From the NCBI GenBank assembly GCA_900318815.1, contig ONMA01000012.1, positions 1-64,000 on the forward strand: 64,000 bases of DNA. Reading direction: 5' to 3'. This DNA comes from an uncultured Prevotellaceae bacterium (GTDB taxonomy: Bacteria > Bacteroidota > Bacteroidia > Bacteroidales > Bacteroidaceae). Under the pieces are notes generated by a model. That model did no database searches. It was given only the letters and a program-made list of their open reading frames with translations, and was not told the origin of the DNA. The position numbers and the translations under genes were made by a program. This document shows, piece after piece, positions 39,334 through 49,776 of the stretch; the stretch's first letter is position 1, and the number at the start of each line of letters is the position of its first letter.

Positions 39334-41877
39334 ATGTTTAAAGTAATATGGGATTCGGATTATAATGGTGTACGACTGACAATGTCGAGTAAAGGTGATG
39401 CTCTTAATGTGTCGCCTCGCCCTGTGTTTTGGGAAGAACTTGATCTACTGGGATTAAATAAACGTGGGTGGATATATCCTCATGTTGAAGAGCCTCTGCT
39501 GTGGGCATGTGACCGTAGGTATTTCTACAAGGGCCAGTATGTGCTCGAAGTGAAAGGTGGAAATGTCTTTGATGCGCCTGAGGTTATTCAGCAAGAGGGC
39601 TTTGAAATCCTAACGCTACAGCCTGTAGATATGGAACGTTTGCGTTCTCGTAACGAGGACACTATGTTCATTATCGAGCACGAGGCTATGGATTTTATCA
39701 ACCAAACGTATCGTCGTTATAAGAATATTCGTGAGGTATCTCAGAAAAATCCTGATTTAGATTTCCAGCGCCTTGCCTCTTCACTTGAAAAGAAAACAAA
39801 GGAAGAGCATGTTGTTATCAAGGAGGATTGTGATAGTTTCGACGTAATGCCATTGAGTAAAGCAGAAGAACAAGGTAAGGTTCCAATATTAACAAATAGA
39901 ATAGAACTGTATATATCGTCCTTCTCTGGTGGTAAGGATTCCCAAGTCGTTCTTGATTTAGTTTCAAGGGTAATTCCCAGCGAAGAATTCATAGTGACAT
40001 ATAGTGATACTGGGTACGAGTTACCCACATCAATAAATCTATTCCAAAAGGTCTCTGCACTTTATAAAGAAAAATATCCTAACCTAAAATTCTATACGGC
40101 AAAGAATCATCAGGATGTTCTTTATTATTGGGATGAGATGGATTCTCCCAGCAGAATACATCGTTGGTGTTGTGCAGTAATGAAAACTGCACCACTGTAT
40201 CGCCTACTTAAAGAATTAAATGGTACAGGAAAACAACCATATGTTATGGCTTTTGAAGGTGTTCGGGCTGAAGAAAGTGATAAGAGAGCATCATACGCAA
40301 GAATAGGAAAAGGAGTAAAGCATGGTAATGTTCTAAATGTAAGACCTATTTTTGACTGGAATACCACAGAAGTATGGCTTTACCTGTTTCTATATCATCT
40401 TCCAATAAATGAAGCGTACAGACGAGGATTGAGCAGAGTAGGGTGTGTTGTTTGCCCTCTTAGTTCAGAAATTGGTGACTGCATGGATAATTGGCTTTTC
40501 CCAGATACGGCAAAACCATTCCTTGACAAGTTAAGAGAGAACACCGTCAAGGCAGGAATACACAACGTGGATGAATACATAAAACAGCGAAAATGGAAAG
40601 TCAGAGCAGGTGGCGATCGACACAACACTTCTTCAACAGTGGAAATCAAGACCATTTCACCCGATTTCAAAGCAGTTGTTAACAATCCAAAGGAAAATAT
40701 TTTTGAATGGCTAAAAACTTTAGGCCATTTGAATCTAAGTAAGGAGAATGACACAGCTTTCCAAGGTGAAGTAAAATTTGAAAACAATGTTTATCAGCTT
40801 TCCTTATTATATGACACTACGAACAAGTATACTATAGAGGTAAAAAATGCTGGTCATGATATTGCTTTCATAAGCTTATTACGGAGAATCCTAAAAAAAA
40901 CCACTCATTGCGTTCATTGTGAGGTGTGTGAAGTAGAATGCCCGACAGGTGCATTATCTGTAGTGCCCATAGTTAAAATAGATGAGAAAAAATGTGTAAA
41001 ATGTCATCGTTGCTTAAACTTTATTGATAATGGCTGTGAGACTGCTAATTCAATAAAAAAGTCCAATGGTACTTCAAATGCTAAAAGCATCAATACTGGT
41101 CAGACATCATTAAACAAATACAATACTTTTGGACTCAGAGAAAGATGGCTTTCCTATTATTTGGATAATTATGTTACATACTTTGAGAACAATGCACACG
41201 GCTTGAATTTGGTGAAGCAATTGCCCGTATTCAGAAAATGGCTTATAGACGCAGGCATTTTGCAAAAAGGAACAGATACTATTACAGAAATAGGAAAGAC
41301 CTTTTCTAAGATATATCAAACAGAAACAACATGTGTCTGGGAAATAATATGGATTAATCTTTGTAACGATTCTGAGTTATTTGCGTGGTACATTAATAAT
41401 TTCGAACAAGGGAATTCATATAGTCGTACAGATATGGATTCTTTGCTCGGTGACACCTTCCCACAATATACTTCAGCAGTGAGAGATAATGCTATGAAGG
41501 CTTTTCAGAATACTTTTAAGGAGAGTCCATTAGGGTCTATGATACCTGTAGGAGTCTTGTCAAAAGAGGGGAATAAAGTATTTTTTACACGTCAACCTCA
41601 CGACGGAATTTCACTTGTCGCTTTAGCATATTCTCTCTATCGTTATGCAGAACGAAAAAAGCGTTATTCTCTTAACGTTTCTGAGTTCTATGACGAGAAT
41701 CAGACAGAAGGTGTTTATCGACAATTTGGCATTAGCAGAGAAACATTTGAAAGTCTGCTACTATCTCTGCAAGAGGAAGGAAACCATGTGCTGCGAGTTG
41801 AGTTGAACATGGGACTTGACAACATTATTCTACGCGAAGATCTTACTTCTGTAGACATATTAAGATTGATGCTCTAA
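39334..41877 (+). CDS. brxP: BREX type 4 protein BrxP (PAPS-reductase-like)
   Basis: The PP-loop S198-GGKDS-203 and R277-W-C-C-A fit the PAPS reductase/DndC family. A ferredoxin-like insert has C526-x2-C529-x2-C532-x3-C536-P and C554-x2-C557-x2-C560. The C-terminus (LNKYNTFGLRERWLSYYLDN) is a DUF4007 domain. This combination defines BrxP of type 4 BREX, where it replaces the PglX methylase. A sulfur-transfer chemistry on DNA, as in DndC, is a reasonable inference but not shown. First gene of a six-gene operon. GGAG lies 2 bp before the ATG. AT-rich compared with flanks. Confidence 0.9.
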   Translation: MFKVIWDSDYNGVRLTMSSKGDALNVSPRPVFWEELDLLGLNKRGWIYPHVEEPLLWACDRRYFYKGQYVLEVKGGNVFDAPEVIQQEGFEILTLQPVDMERLRSRNEDTMFIIEHEAMDFINQTYRRYKNIREVSQKNPDLDFQRLASSLEKKTKEEHVVIKEDCDSFDVMPLSKAEEQGKVPILTNRIELYISSFSGGKDSQVVLDLVSRVIPSEEFIVTYSDTGYELPTSINLFQKVSALYKEKYPNLKFYTAKNHQDVLYYWDEMDSPSRIHRWCCAVMKTAPLYRLLKELNGTGKQPYVMAFEGVRAEESDKRASYARIGKGVKHGNVLNVRPIFDWNTTEVWLYLFLYHLPINEAYRRGLSRVGCVVCPLSSEIGDCMDNWLFPDTAKPFLDKLRENTVKAGIHNVDEYIKQRKWKVRAGGDRHNTSSTVEIKTISPDFKAVVNNPKENIFEWLKTLGHLNLSKENDTAFQGEVKFENNVYQLSLLYDTTNKYTIEVKNAGHDIAFISLLRRILKKTTHCVHCEVCEVECPTGALSVVPIVKIDEKKCVKCHRCLNFIDNGCETANSIKKSNGTSNAKSINTGQTSLNKYNTFGLRERWLSYYLDNYVTYFENNAHGLNLVKQLPVFRKWLIDAGILQKGTDTITEIGKTFSKIYQTETTCVWEIIWINLCNDSELFAWYINNFEQGNSYSRTDMDSLLGDTFPQYTSAVRDNAMKAFQNTFKESPLGSMIPVGVLSKEGNKVFFTRQPHDGISLVALAYSLYRYAERKKRYSLNVSEFYDENQTEGVYRQFGISRETFESLLLSLQEEGNHVLRVELNMGLDNIILREDLTSVDILRLML

Positions 41878-41913
41878 TAAAAATAACAAGATAACTAAAA
41901 AACAAACAAATAT

Positions 41914-44900
41914 ATGGCTGCTAAATATTCAGACTACATCAAAATGCAGGATTTCCTGCCAGTCTATGATATGACTGATGAAACGCCAGAGATGTGGCGA
42001 ACTTTTATACCTACCAAACAATTCTGTGATTTGCTAAGCAGAAGTGTAACGGCTATCACTTCATCAGAGATTAGCAAACGTCGCTCAATGTGGATTCGTG
42101 GTACTTTTGGTACAGGTAAGAGCCATGCAAGTAGTGTTGTTCGTCACCTGTTATGCGACCCGTCGTCAGAAGTGGAGAACTATATCCAGAATCTCCCCAA
42201 CGAGTCATTAAGGGCTAATCTTTCTGCTATTCGCAAGAAGAAAACCTATTTCCCTGTAGTTTTGAAAGGTGTTGAGGGGGCTTACAACATCCCTCGTTTC
42301 TCCTTGTCTATACAGAAGCAAACAAAATTGGCATTAGCGGCAGCTGGCCATCAAGAGATTGTGGTTCAATCTGATTTTGACAAGGCTATTCGCTGGGTTG
42401 AAGGTCATAGAGCACGTGTACCAGAACTATTAGAGTTGAGTGACGAATTGGCTTCTGAGGCACCAACGTTTGAGAAACTCTTAGCCAAACTTCAGGCTAA
42501 CGACATTGACGTATTCCTGCATTTGGAAGAAGTATTAGCCGCTGATGATACCTATCTAACAAGTGACAGTATTAGCGATTGGCTTGTAGAAGTAGAAAAA
42601 GAGATTGAGGCAGCCGGCATAGCCAATGGCCTGATTATATTTTGGGATGAGTTTACAAGTGTGATGGATACGCTGAAGAGCGACCGTATCAACGTATTGC
42701 AAAACATTGCAGAGAAATCGCAGAACAACAACGTTTTCCTATATCTGATTTCTCATAGAACAGAGACCTCCAGTCTTGATACAAAGGGTAAAGATATTAC
42801 AAAAATGAGTGACCGTTACGACAGCGTTGACTACCAGATGGACGAAATCTCAACGTATCTTATCCTTCGACATACTTTCACCATACCTGACAAATCCAAG
42901 TTGGCAATGACAGCATGGGAAGTGGCAAAGAAATTAAACACAGGTCTCTACGACTATCTTTGTGAGAGCAATTCCTCTGAAGAGAAAGAGTATATTCATA
43001 ACCTATTTCCACTTCATCCCTATACTGCATTCCTCTGTTCTAAGATGTCGAACATTATGGGGTCGGCTAATCGAAGCGTATTGAAGTTTATGAATGATGA
43101 GCAGAATGGATTCAAGGGATTCATTGGTGACGTGAACAACTATGCACAGAAGATGATGCTTACAGCTGAATGGTTGTGGGATTTCTTCTATTCTGAGTTT
43201 AATAACGACGCACGTTGTTCTGCATTCACAAATGTCTATATGAGCAATCTGGCCCGTGTAGAAAAGATGGGCGATGACTATGTGCGAGTGTTCAAGGCCA
43301 TCCTTCTACTGAATGCACTTGGTGTAAGATTTGCCCAACGAGATTCTACTGGCAAATATAAACCTAATGGTGAAAATTTGAAATTTATATTTTCAGGTGA
43401 TCGCTGTGAGGGCAAAATGACTAAAATTCTAGATTGGCTAAATGAAAACGGCATAGTACCGCGTGACATATGGGGTGAATATAAGATTTCAGTTTCTTCA
43501 TACAACCCAATAGAGTTAAGTCAAGAAAAAACAAAAGTTGCCGCTACCTATAAAGTTGCTGTTGACTATCTGAGGTACAATAGTAAAAGTATATCAGATA
43601 TCAACAAGTGCTTCGTGGTAGGAGATCGTTTAATCCGTAAATGTGAACCTCAATTCTATTCTTGTGAAGAACCAGAAGCAGTATTGCGTAGTAGGCTAAA
43701 CAAGTATACTCGTGAGAAACCCAATTTCCTTCATATATGCATATTTTATTCCATCACAGATGAATCAAGAGATATGATGGAAAACAGGATTAAAGACTTC
43801 TCTGAAGAATTTGAAAACACTATATTAATTATCCCATCAGAAGTGTTTACTACCGATGCTCAAACTCATTTTATTGATGCGATAACTCAAGCCAATGTAA
43901 GTCGAACTCACTTTAACAACGACGAAGCTAGCCAATTAGAAAAAACTGCGGAAGAATTCATTTTGAAATGGCAGAGTCGAATGATGGGAGGGACATATAC
44001 ATTATATTTTAATGGCAAACGAAGTTCAGAGGGAATATTTAATAATATCTATGCAATTATTAACAAAAAGTTTAGTGGACAGGTATTTCCTCATGGTATG
44101 GAAAGTGTCAAAGCTTTGCAAAATGTACCAGTTACGTTCTTTGCAAACAAGAATTATAAGGCTCTTTCATTACAGATGCTCCAAAAAAGGACACGCGATG
44201 AGTTGCTAACCTTTGGTGGCTCTAGCATCCCTGCAAAGAAGATATTTCAAGATGGAGAGAACAATCTTGTCAATGATGCCTGCGAACTAACAGAAGCTGC
44301 TTTATCTGGCGACTCTTGGCTGGTATCTATCTGTAAGGAAGTTGATAGTCTAATTGCGAAAGCAAAGAAAAGATACGCAGACCGATTCTCATTAAGCGAC
44401 ATATTGGAACCACTTATACGCGAACCATTTGGACTGTTTGCCAACCAAGCAAACTATGTGGCTCTATCATATGCACTACGCAAACACAAGGAAGATTTGT
44501 TCAATCCCAGTACGTCACAACCTGTTGGCGATGAGAAGCTGAATGATATGATTGAGATTCTTCTCAAGATGTGGGACAATGGTAGCAGTGAGACCAGCAA
44601 CAAATTGTTGCTCCGATTTGGCTCCGTTGAGGAACGTAACCTTACTAGCATACTTGGAGAAATTTTCAATCTTAGCATGGTGAAAGGGGTAAGTTTAAGC
44701 GACCTTAAGAGTCTGAACTATGCAAAATGGAGTATTACAGAGTTCTGCAAACAGATTGCGAAATATCCTTTATGGTCACTTTTATACTGTAGCAAGATAA
44801 AGGAAAAAGAGGCATGTGCAGAGGCAATAAAGGATTTAATCAGCCTTTTCAACCAAGACAGTTATTCTTTGGATAAGATTAAGTCGTTGTATCACGAGAT

Positions 44901-45342
44901 AAAAGAAGTTGGCCAGGTTGATTTGTACAAGTTATGTACCAATTTCTCAAATTATCAAGAAGGCTTCACGAACTTTATTAATGGGATCAAAGAAGTTGAA
45001 CTCCAGCCGGAATGGTGGGATGAATTGGAGGAAGAGCTTAGTCACTTGCAGTCAGAGGTTGCTTTCCGTAGAGAAGAAGATGTACGTTCAGCTGTAATGT
45101 CGTTCTATATCAATAAGATTAAGAAACCAGAGCCAATGCCTTTGTCTGGCGGAATGGCGGCAGAACCTGAGCCTGTACCAGCACCAATCCCTGTACAGGC
45201 AAAACCTGATGATATCAAGAAGGCTAAAACATTGGTTCGTGAGCAAACAATGCCAAGCATGATGTGGCAGAAAGTTATTTTGGATTTGATAGAGGAACAT
45301 CCAGAAGTGTCTCAATTCCTTATATCGTATTTAGGAAGTTAA
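41914..45342 (+). CDS. brxC: BREX ATPase BrxC (PglY-like)
   Basis: A 1142-residue P-loop ATPase. The N-terminus reads DFLPVYDMTDETPEMWRTFI, Walker A is GTFGTGKS (63-70) and the Walker B region is LIIFWDEFTSV near 245. The large helical C-terminal half ends in a Pro/Ala/Glu linker (MAAEPEPVPAPIPVQAKPDD) and a short terminal domain. BrxC is one of the two proteins found with PglZ in nearly all BREX systems and is needed for phage exclusion. It follows brxP by 36 bp. Confidence 0.92.
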   Translation: MAAKYSDYIKMQDFLPVYDMTDETPEMWRTFIPTKQFCDLLSRSVTAITSSEISKRRSMWIRGTFGTGKSHASSVVRHLLCDPSSEVENYIQNLPNESLRANLSAIRKKKTYFPVVLKGVEGAYNIPRFSLSIQKQTKLALAAAGHQEIVVQSDFDKAIRWVEGHRARVPELLELSDELASEAPTFEKLLAKLQANDIDVFLHLEEVLAADDTYLTSDSISDWLVEVEKEIEAAGIANGLIIFWDEFTSVMDTLKSDRINVLQNIAEKSQNNNVFLYLISHRTETSSLDTKGKDITKMSDRYDSVDYQMDEISTYLILRHTFTIPDKSKLAMTAWEVAKKLNTGLYDYLCESNSSEEKEYIHNLFPLHPYTAFLCSKMSNIMGSANRSVLKFMNDEQNGFKGFIGDVNNYAQKMMLTAEWLWDFFYSEFNNDARCSAFTNVYMSNLARVEKMGDDYVRVFKAILLLNALGVRFAQRDSTGKYKPNGENLKFIFSGDRCEGKMTKILDWLNENGIVPRDIWGEYKISVSSYNPIELSQEKTKVAATYKVAVDYLRYNSKSISDINKCFVVGDRLIRKCEPQFYSCEEPEAVLRSRLNKYTREKPNFLHICIFYSITDESRDMMENRIKDFSEEFENTILIIPSEVFTTDAQTHFIDAITQANVSRTHFNNDEASQLEKTAEEFILKWQSRMMGGTYTLYFNGKRSSEGIFNNIYAIINKKFSGQVFPHGMESVKALQNVPVTFFANKNYKALSLQMLQKRTRDELLTFGGSSIPAKKIFQDGENNLVNDACELTEAALSGDSWLVSICKEVDSLIAKAKKRYADRFSLSDILEPLIREPFGLFANQANYVALSYALRKHKEDLFNPSTSQPVGDEKLNDMIEILLKMWDNGSSETSNKLLLRFGSVEERNLTSILGEIFNLSMVKGVSLSDLKSLNYAKWSITEFCKQIAKYPLWSLLYCSKIKEKEACAEAIKDLISLFNQDSYSLDKIKSLYHEIKEVGQVDLYKLCTNFSNYQEGFTNFINGIKEVELQPEWWDELEEELSHLQSEVAFRREEDVRSAVMSFYINKIKKPEPMPLSGGMAAEPEPVPAPIPVQAKPDDIKKAKTLVREQTMPSMMWQKVILDLIEEHPEVSQFLISYLGS

Positions 45343-45354
45343 AGTCGTTTAGTT

Positions 45355-47802
45355 ATGGATTCAGCAGAGAAAATAAAAGTATTTAAGTCCTTTGATGATC
45401 TAACTCGCGAGATTATCCATGACAAGGATACTGGCGATATGCTGGCACAGCGTTATGCCATTCGTTTTATTATGCTCAACAACTTCAATGAGTTTAAGAA
45501 CTTGGCGAAGTTTATGGCCAACATTGGCGTAGAGGCATTAGACCTTGAAACCTTAATTGACGAAGGCGAGGATGACACATGGATTACTAAAGACATGCTA
45601 AAGTCTGCCATGAAATCATGCAGCTCGCCAACTTTTGTTTCCCCCTTCTCTGAACTAGTCCGTTTTTATAACGACGATGATTTCAGAGGCTTCTTCAATG
45701 AGATTATGTTACTTGAGGACATTCAGCATCCCAAGAAACGCATCTATGTGCCATTGATAGGATTGCAGAACCGATTTACAGACTTTCTTAACCACTTTGC
45801 ACGCATTCAGGAAAGTGCTCCCATTTGGCGTTATGACGCAGCCCCCCAGTCAGTAGAGGTATTCTTTACTAAGTACAAGGATTTCAAGTTGCCGAATGGT
45901 GATGTTCAATGTCAATTAGATACGTTGAGAGATTGGTTGAAGTTCTGGAAAGTGCAAGCACCTCAGGAACGTATTGTATGCAGCTCTACTCCTATATCAG
46001 CTAAATATAAATACTCAAGACCTGACAACATATTTAATTTCAAAAAAATAGATGGGCCATATAGTTTTTTGACTGAGTTCCTAGAACTTTCATTCCCATT
46101 CGAAGAAAAAGAAGGTGACACGAGGTGTTGGGAAGAATTGCTCAATTGTCTTAAAAATTCCAAGCTGCATTCTTTTAACTTTGAGTCATTCACACGTTCT
46201 GTATTCAATAAAGTCACATTGACAGCATCAGATGTAATTGGAGAGTGGCATAATTCGAATAACACAGCATTTAGAAGATGGTTACTGAAACAATATGTGT
46301 TACACACATCCTTCAAAAATGAATATCCATATTTGACATTATGCATGGAAGGCGTTTCAGACTTGAACGATGAGAATCAACTGCCCAATTATATAGCGAC
46401 TCGTATTCTCTATGAAATGCCAACCAGTAAGAATTGGGAATTATTTGCTGAAGAACGTAGGAATATCATCGTAAACAATCGAGCCATATTTCTTAATGCC
46501 GTTACTCGAAACGAACAAGAATGGCTACTTGAAAGGACGAAAGAACTTTTCCAGCAAAACCAAGACTTAAAGGCCGCTATCGATATATGTACTGGTGTGT
46601 TTGATTTTGAAAAGATTTTGTTGATGGGCTGGTTTATTCACAATCCTAATAACAGCAAAATTAGAAAAGCAATTGAGAACATATATCCAGAATTTGCTGC
46701 ATATATCACAACGACTAAGCCATCTCATTTCAGAATAGAAAACACTTGGTGCATTGATTATTTCGAAGAATACAAGAAAGCTAAACTTCTCGACAAATAT
46801 ACTGAGGAGATAACCCAATATATTGCTGAGAAAAATGAATCGGCTAAAACGTTTTACAAGTGGTACTATGAATTTGAGAACTCGCATAGTCTGTTAGCAG
46901 ATGTGAGCAGTAATGCCATTTATAAATCAGACAAGGTTTATTGGATAGATGGCTTAGGGGCAGAGTTCTTGTCGTATGTCCTCTATCTAATTGATACTGA
47001 ACAAAGCAACATGAAAGTAGTACGTTCGCAGATTTGTCGTTCTGACATACCCTCATCTACCTATCATAATAGATTTGAAGGTGAGAATGTTGTAAAGTTT
47101 GGTGCATTAGACGAACTTGGGCATGACTCTCACTTGTACAAATACCTTTATACACTAAAGGACGAACTCAATGTACTGAAAGAAATTGTCCACGAGATTA
47201 TTGGAAACAGCAAAAAGCAGTCTTGCACCGTTGCCATCGTTTCTGATCATGGATTAAGTTGTCTTTCTCGTAAAGCCCCTTCTAAGAAATATGATGGCAA
47301 GTTTGAGCATGAAGGACGCTATATCAAGACGAAGGAAGATACTTTGTCAGACACTGACTATTTGGTACATAAGAATGAGACGGACGAGGAGTATTACAAA
47401 GTCGCTCTCACTCATTCGTCATTGTCTAAGGCTCCAACGCATCAGGTGCATGGTGGTTGTACACCAGAAGAAGTTTTAGTTCCATTCATTCTTCTATCGA
47501 ACAAGAATATACCAAGCAGCATCAAGTATGAGATTAAACTGTCGCCTGATGATGTAATGCTTTCTAACCCTGCTGTTTCCTTGACAGTGATTCCAGAGCC
47601 TACAGGTGTTATGCTGACGTGTGAAGGCAAAACTTACAAGATGGATAGAGTTGGTACTCAGTGGACTACACTTTTGCAAGACATCACAGAAGGTACTCAC
47701 AGTATTGACATTAAACCAGACGGTGCCCCAAGTCATCAATTTACTATTAAAGTTGTGGGCTTGAGTGGTGATTCAGATATTAACGATATATTTGATTTGT
47801 AA
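45355..47802 (+). CDS. pglZ: BREX alkaline-phosphatase-like protein PglZ
   Basis: PglZ family, the BREX signature gene. The metal-binding elements of the phosphatase fold are seen as W-I-D532-G (KVYWIDGLGAEFLSYVL) and D631-H632-G (VSDHGLSCL), followed by HGGCTPEEVLVPFILL and a beta-sandwich C-terminal domain (about 700-815). The N-terminal half is helical. It starts 12 bp after brxC. Confidence 0.93.
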   Translation: MDSAEKIKVFKSFDDLTREIIHDKDTGDMLAQRYAIRFIMLNNFNEFKNLAKFMANIGVEALDLETLIDEGEDDTWITKDMLKSAMKSCSSPTFVSPFSELVRFYNDDDFRGFFNEIMLLEDIQHPKKRIYVPLIGLQNRFTDFLNHFARIQESAPIWRYDAAPQSVEVFFTKYKDFKLPNGDVQCQLDTLRDWLKFWKVQAPQERIVCSSTPISAKYKYSRPDNIFNFKKIDGPYSFLTEFLELSFPFEEKEGDTRCWEELLNCLKNSKLHSFNFESFTRSVFNKVTLTASDVIGEWHNSNNTAFRRWLLKQYVLHTSFKNEYPYLTLCMEGVSDLNDENQLPNYIATRILYEMPTSKNWELFAEERRNIIVNNRAIFLNAVTRNEQEWLLERTKELFQQNQDLKAAIDICTGVFDFEKILLMGWFIHNPNNSKIRKAIENIYPEFAAYITTTKPSHFRIENTWCIDYFEEYKKAKLLDKYTEEITQYIAEKNESAKTFYKWYYEFENSHSLLADVSSNAIYKSDKVYWIDGLGAEFLSYVLYLIDTEQSNMKVVRSQICRSDIPSSTYHNRFEGENVVKFGALDELGHDSHLYKYLYTLKDELNVLKEIVHEIIGNSKKQSCTVAIVSDHGLSCLSRKAPSKKYDGKFEHEGRYIKTKEDTLSDTDYLVHKNETDEEYYKVALTHSSLSKAPTHQVHGGCTPEEVLVPFILLSNKNIPSSIKYEIKLSPDDVMLSNPAVSLTVIPEPTGVMLTCEGKTYKMDRVGTQWTTLLQDITEGTHSIDIKPDGAPSHQFTIKVVGLSGDSDINDIFDL

Positions 47803-47804
47803 TT

Positions 47805-49241
47805 ATGAGCGCAATTGGAGATAAAATAAGACAAGTTTTTGGCTCAGCGGCCGTGTATAAGAACCCTGCAAACTATGATATTTTTAGTGGCAGAAACCTT
47901 CCTTCGTTTGTTAAGGACTATCTGATATCAACACATATCGCACCAGATGGCTCTTTTAAACGGGCAGAACTGGCAAGGTTTTTGGATGCCCATATTCCAA
48001 GTGATAATAGTGCTATTCGAGCAAGACTACGTAGGGGCGAAACGCTTACGTTGCTTACTCGTTTTGTCGTGTCAACAAGTCTGGCTCAGAATAAAACCAG
48101 TTTCCAGATACCAGATATGGGTATTAAGGCCTCGGACACTTTGATACCTGACTATCTCATTGAGGAATACCCAGATGACTTGATTGATGGCGAAAAATGG
48201 GGCATTATGAAACTCGTCTATATCCAGCCACAAGAGCGTGAGGCAGGACACGTAGAGATGGTAAAGTTCAAACCTTTCCGACCCATGCAGAAACTCGACA
48301 TAAATTATATACGTCAATGTCGTGCCCAATTCACTTTGGAAGAATGGGTAGATGTACTAATATCTGCAATGGAGTACACTCCCTCTGCTTTCAAAAATAT
48401 GACACAGAAGCTGGAGTTTCTAACTCGCCTTCTGCCTTTTATCGAACCACGTTTGAACCTCATTGAACTGGCACCAAAGGGGACAGGTAAGAGTTATGTG
48501 TTTGGTAATCTGTCAAAGTTTGTCTGGCTTGTAAGTGGTGGAAAAGTGTCTCGTGCAAAATTGGTGTACGACAAATCAACGAAGTCGCCTGGCATCATGC
48601 GTTTTTACGACATGGTAGCTTTCGATGAGATACAAACAATAACGTTCTCAGACAATACAGAAATGCAGTCTTTCTTGAAGAATTATCTGGAATTTGGTAA
48701 AGCAACGATTGATAACTATGAATTCATGTCTGAATGTGGTTTGATGCTTTTAGGCAATATACTCCTATCTGAAAACAACGAGCCATTGAACTACAAGTAT
48801 TTTTCCGCATTGCCAGAGGTCTTTAGGGAGTCTGCGCTGCTTGATCGTTTTCATGGCATGATAGAAGGTTGGCTATTACCACGAGTAAATGTTGATATGG
48901 CCCTTCATGACTGGACGTTGAATGTAGAATTCTTCTCAGAAGTGCTACACCAAATGAGAACAGAGTCAGTATATTCGCATATTGTCGATGCGGCTATTGA
49001 AGTTCCCAATGGGGCTGATATGCGCCATACAAAAGCGGTGAAAAAAGTAGCAACAGCATATCTGAAATTATTGTTCCCTCATGTCACAACAATAGAGCAA
49101 TTGGATTTAGACGAGTTTAACGCTCTATGCCTACAGCCAGCTATTCGTAGGCGCGACATAGTTCGTCAGCAATGTAGTAATATAGATGCAGAAGCCTCGT
49201 TCTCAAAACCGATTCCTGCCTATACAATTAAACAGCGCTAA
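47805..49241 (+). CDS. brxL: BREX protein BrxL (AAA+, short form)
   Basis: BrxL-type AAA+ domain: Walker A PKGTGKSY (G226-S230), then KLVYDKSTKSPGIMRFYDMV and AFDEIQTITFSDNTEMQSFL, which carries Walker B. At 478 residues it lacks most of the C-terminal Lon-protease-like part of type 1 BrxL and ends in a short basic tail. It begins 2 bp after pglZ and is followed 2 bp later by an accessory gene, so translation is probably coupled. Confidence 0.9.
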   Translation: MSAIGDKIRQVFGSAAVYKNPANYDIFSGRNLPSFVKDYLISTHIAPDGSFKRAELARFLDAHIPSDNSAIRARLRRGETLTLLTRFVVSTSLAQNKTSFQIPDMGIKASDTLIPDYLIEEYPDDLIDGEKWGIMKLVYIQPQEREAGHVEMVKFKPFRPMQKLDINYIRQCRAQFTLEEWVDVLISAMEYTPSAFKNMTQKLEFLTRLLPFIEPRLNLIELAPKGTGKSYVFGNLSKFVWLVSGGKVSRAKLVYDKSTKSPGIMRFYDMVAFDEIQTITFSDNTEMQSFLKNYLEFGKATIDNYEFMSECGLMLLGNILLSENNEPLNYKYFSALPEVFRESALLDRFHGMIEGWLLPRVNVDMALHDWTLNVEFFSEVLHQMRTESVYSHIVDAAIEVPNGADMRHTKAVKKVATAYLKLLFPHVTTIEQLDLDEFNALCLQPAIRRRDIVRQQCSNIDAEASFSKPIPAYTIKQR

Positions 49242-49243
49242 GT

Positions 49244-49762
49244 ATGAAAGAAAGAGAAGAACTTGAACTTATACTGAAGCTCATTGGAAAATACAACCTT
49301 CCTTTGAGTCCTATTCTTGAATATGCTGTTAAGGAAAGAATGGAGCAATTATCATCAATAAACGAGAGTAATCTTGCCGTACCCGCAACTAAACCTCAAG
49401 AGAGGGATGATATGACTATGGTGTCTATCAATCCTTTAGCAAGAGGAAAGAGGAAACCGTCAACTCTGCGTGTAGTTCGTGCCAATGGGATAATAATTGA
49501 ACGTGAGAATGCTGCAAATACTTTCAGTCAGGCAATCAAAGAAATTGGGGCTGAAAAAGTTTATGCCCTCAAGATACCAATGGATAATATGTACCTTGTC
49601 ACACTGGGTGGTAATCCTCAATATCCCACTGCGCAGCATGACGTTGGTAATGGGTATTTTGTAAATGTTCATAGTAATACTGTTACCAAGAAACATCAAC
49701 TTGAAAAAATTTTTAAGGCATTTAATCTAAGTTGGACAGTAGAAATTGTAGAAACTAAATAA
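49244..49762 (+). CDS. BREX-linked accessory protein A (unknown)
   Basis: A 172-residue protein of no family I recognise. The N-terminal 32 residues form an amphipathic helical module (EELELILKLIGKYNLPLSPI) that is almost identical in the next gene. A Lys/Ser/Arg-rich linker follows, then an alpha/beta domain (RVVRANGIIIERENAANTFS to about residue 170) that weakly matches the middle domain of the next protein. It starts 2 bp after brxL. The shared module suggests both proteins bind the same partner, perhaps BrxL or each other. Confidence 0.75.
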   Translation: MKEREELELILKLIGKYNLPLSPILEYAVKERMEQLSSINESNLAVPATKPQERDDMTMVSINPLARGKRKPSTLRVVRANGIIIERENAANTFSQAIKEIGAEKVYALKIPMDNMYLVTLGGNPQYPTAQHDVGNGYFVNVHSNTVTKKHQLEKIFKAFNLSWTVEIVETK

Positions 49763-49776
49763 CTTGAATCTAACTC

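Noticed and set aside
39334..41877. Dnd (phosphorothioation) system
   Set aside because: The PAPS-reductase motifs resemble DndC, but DndB, DndD and DndE are absent, and the DUF4007 end with brxC-pglZ-brxL downstream fits BrxP of type 4 BREX.
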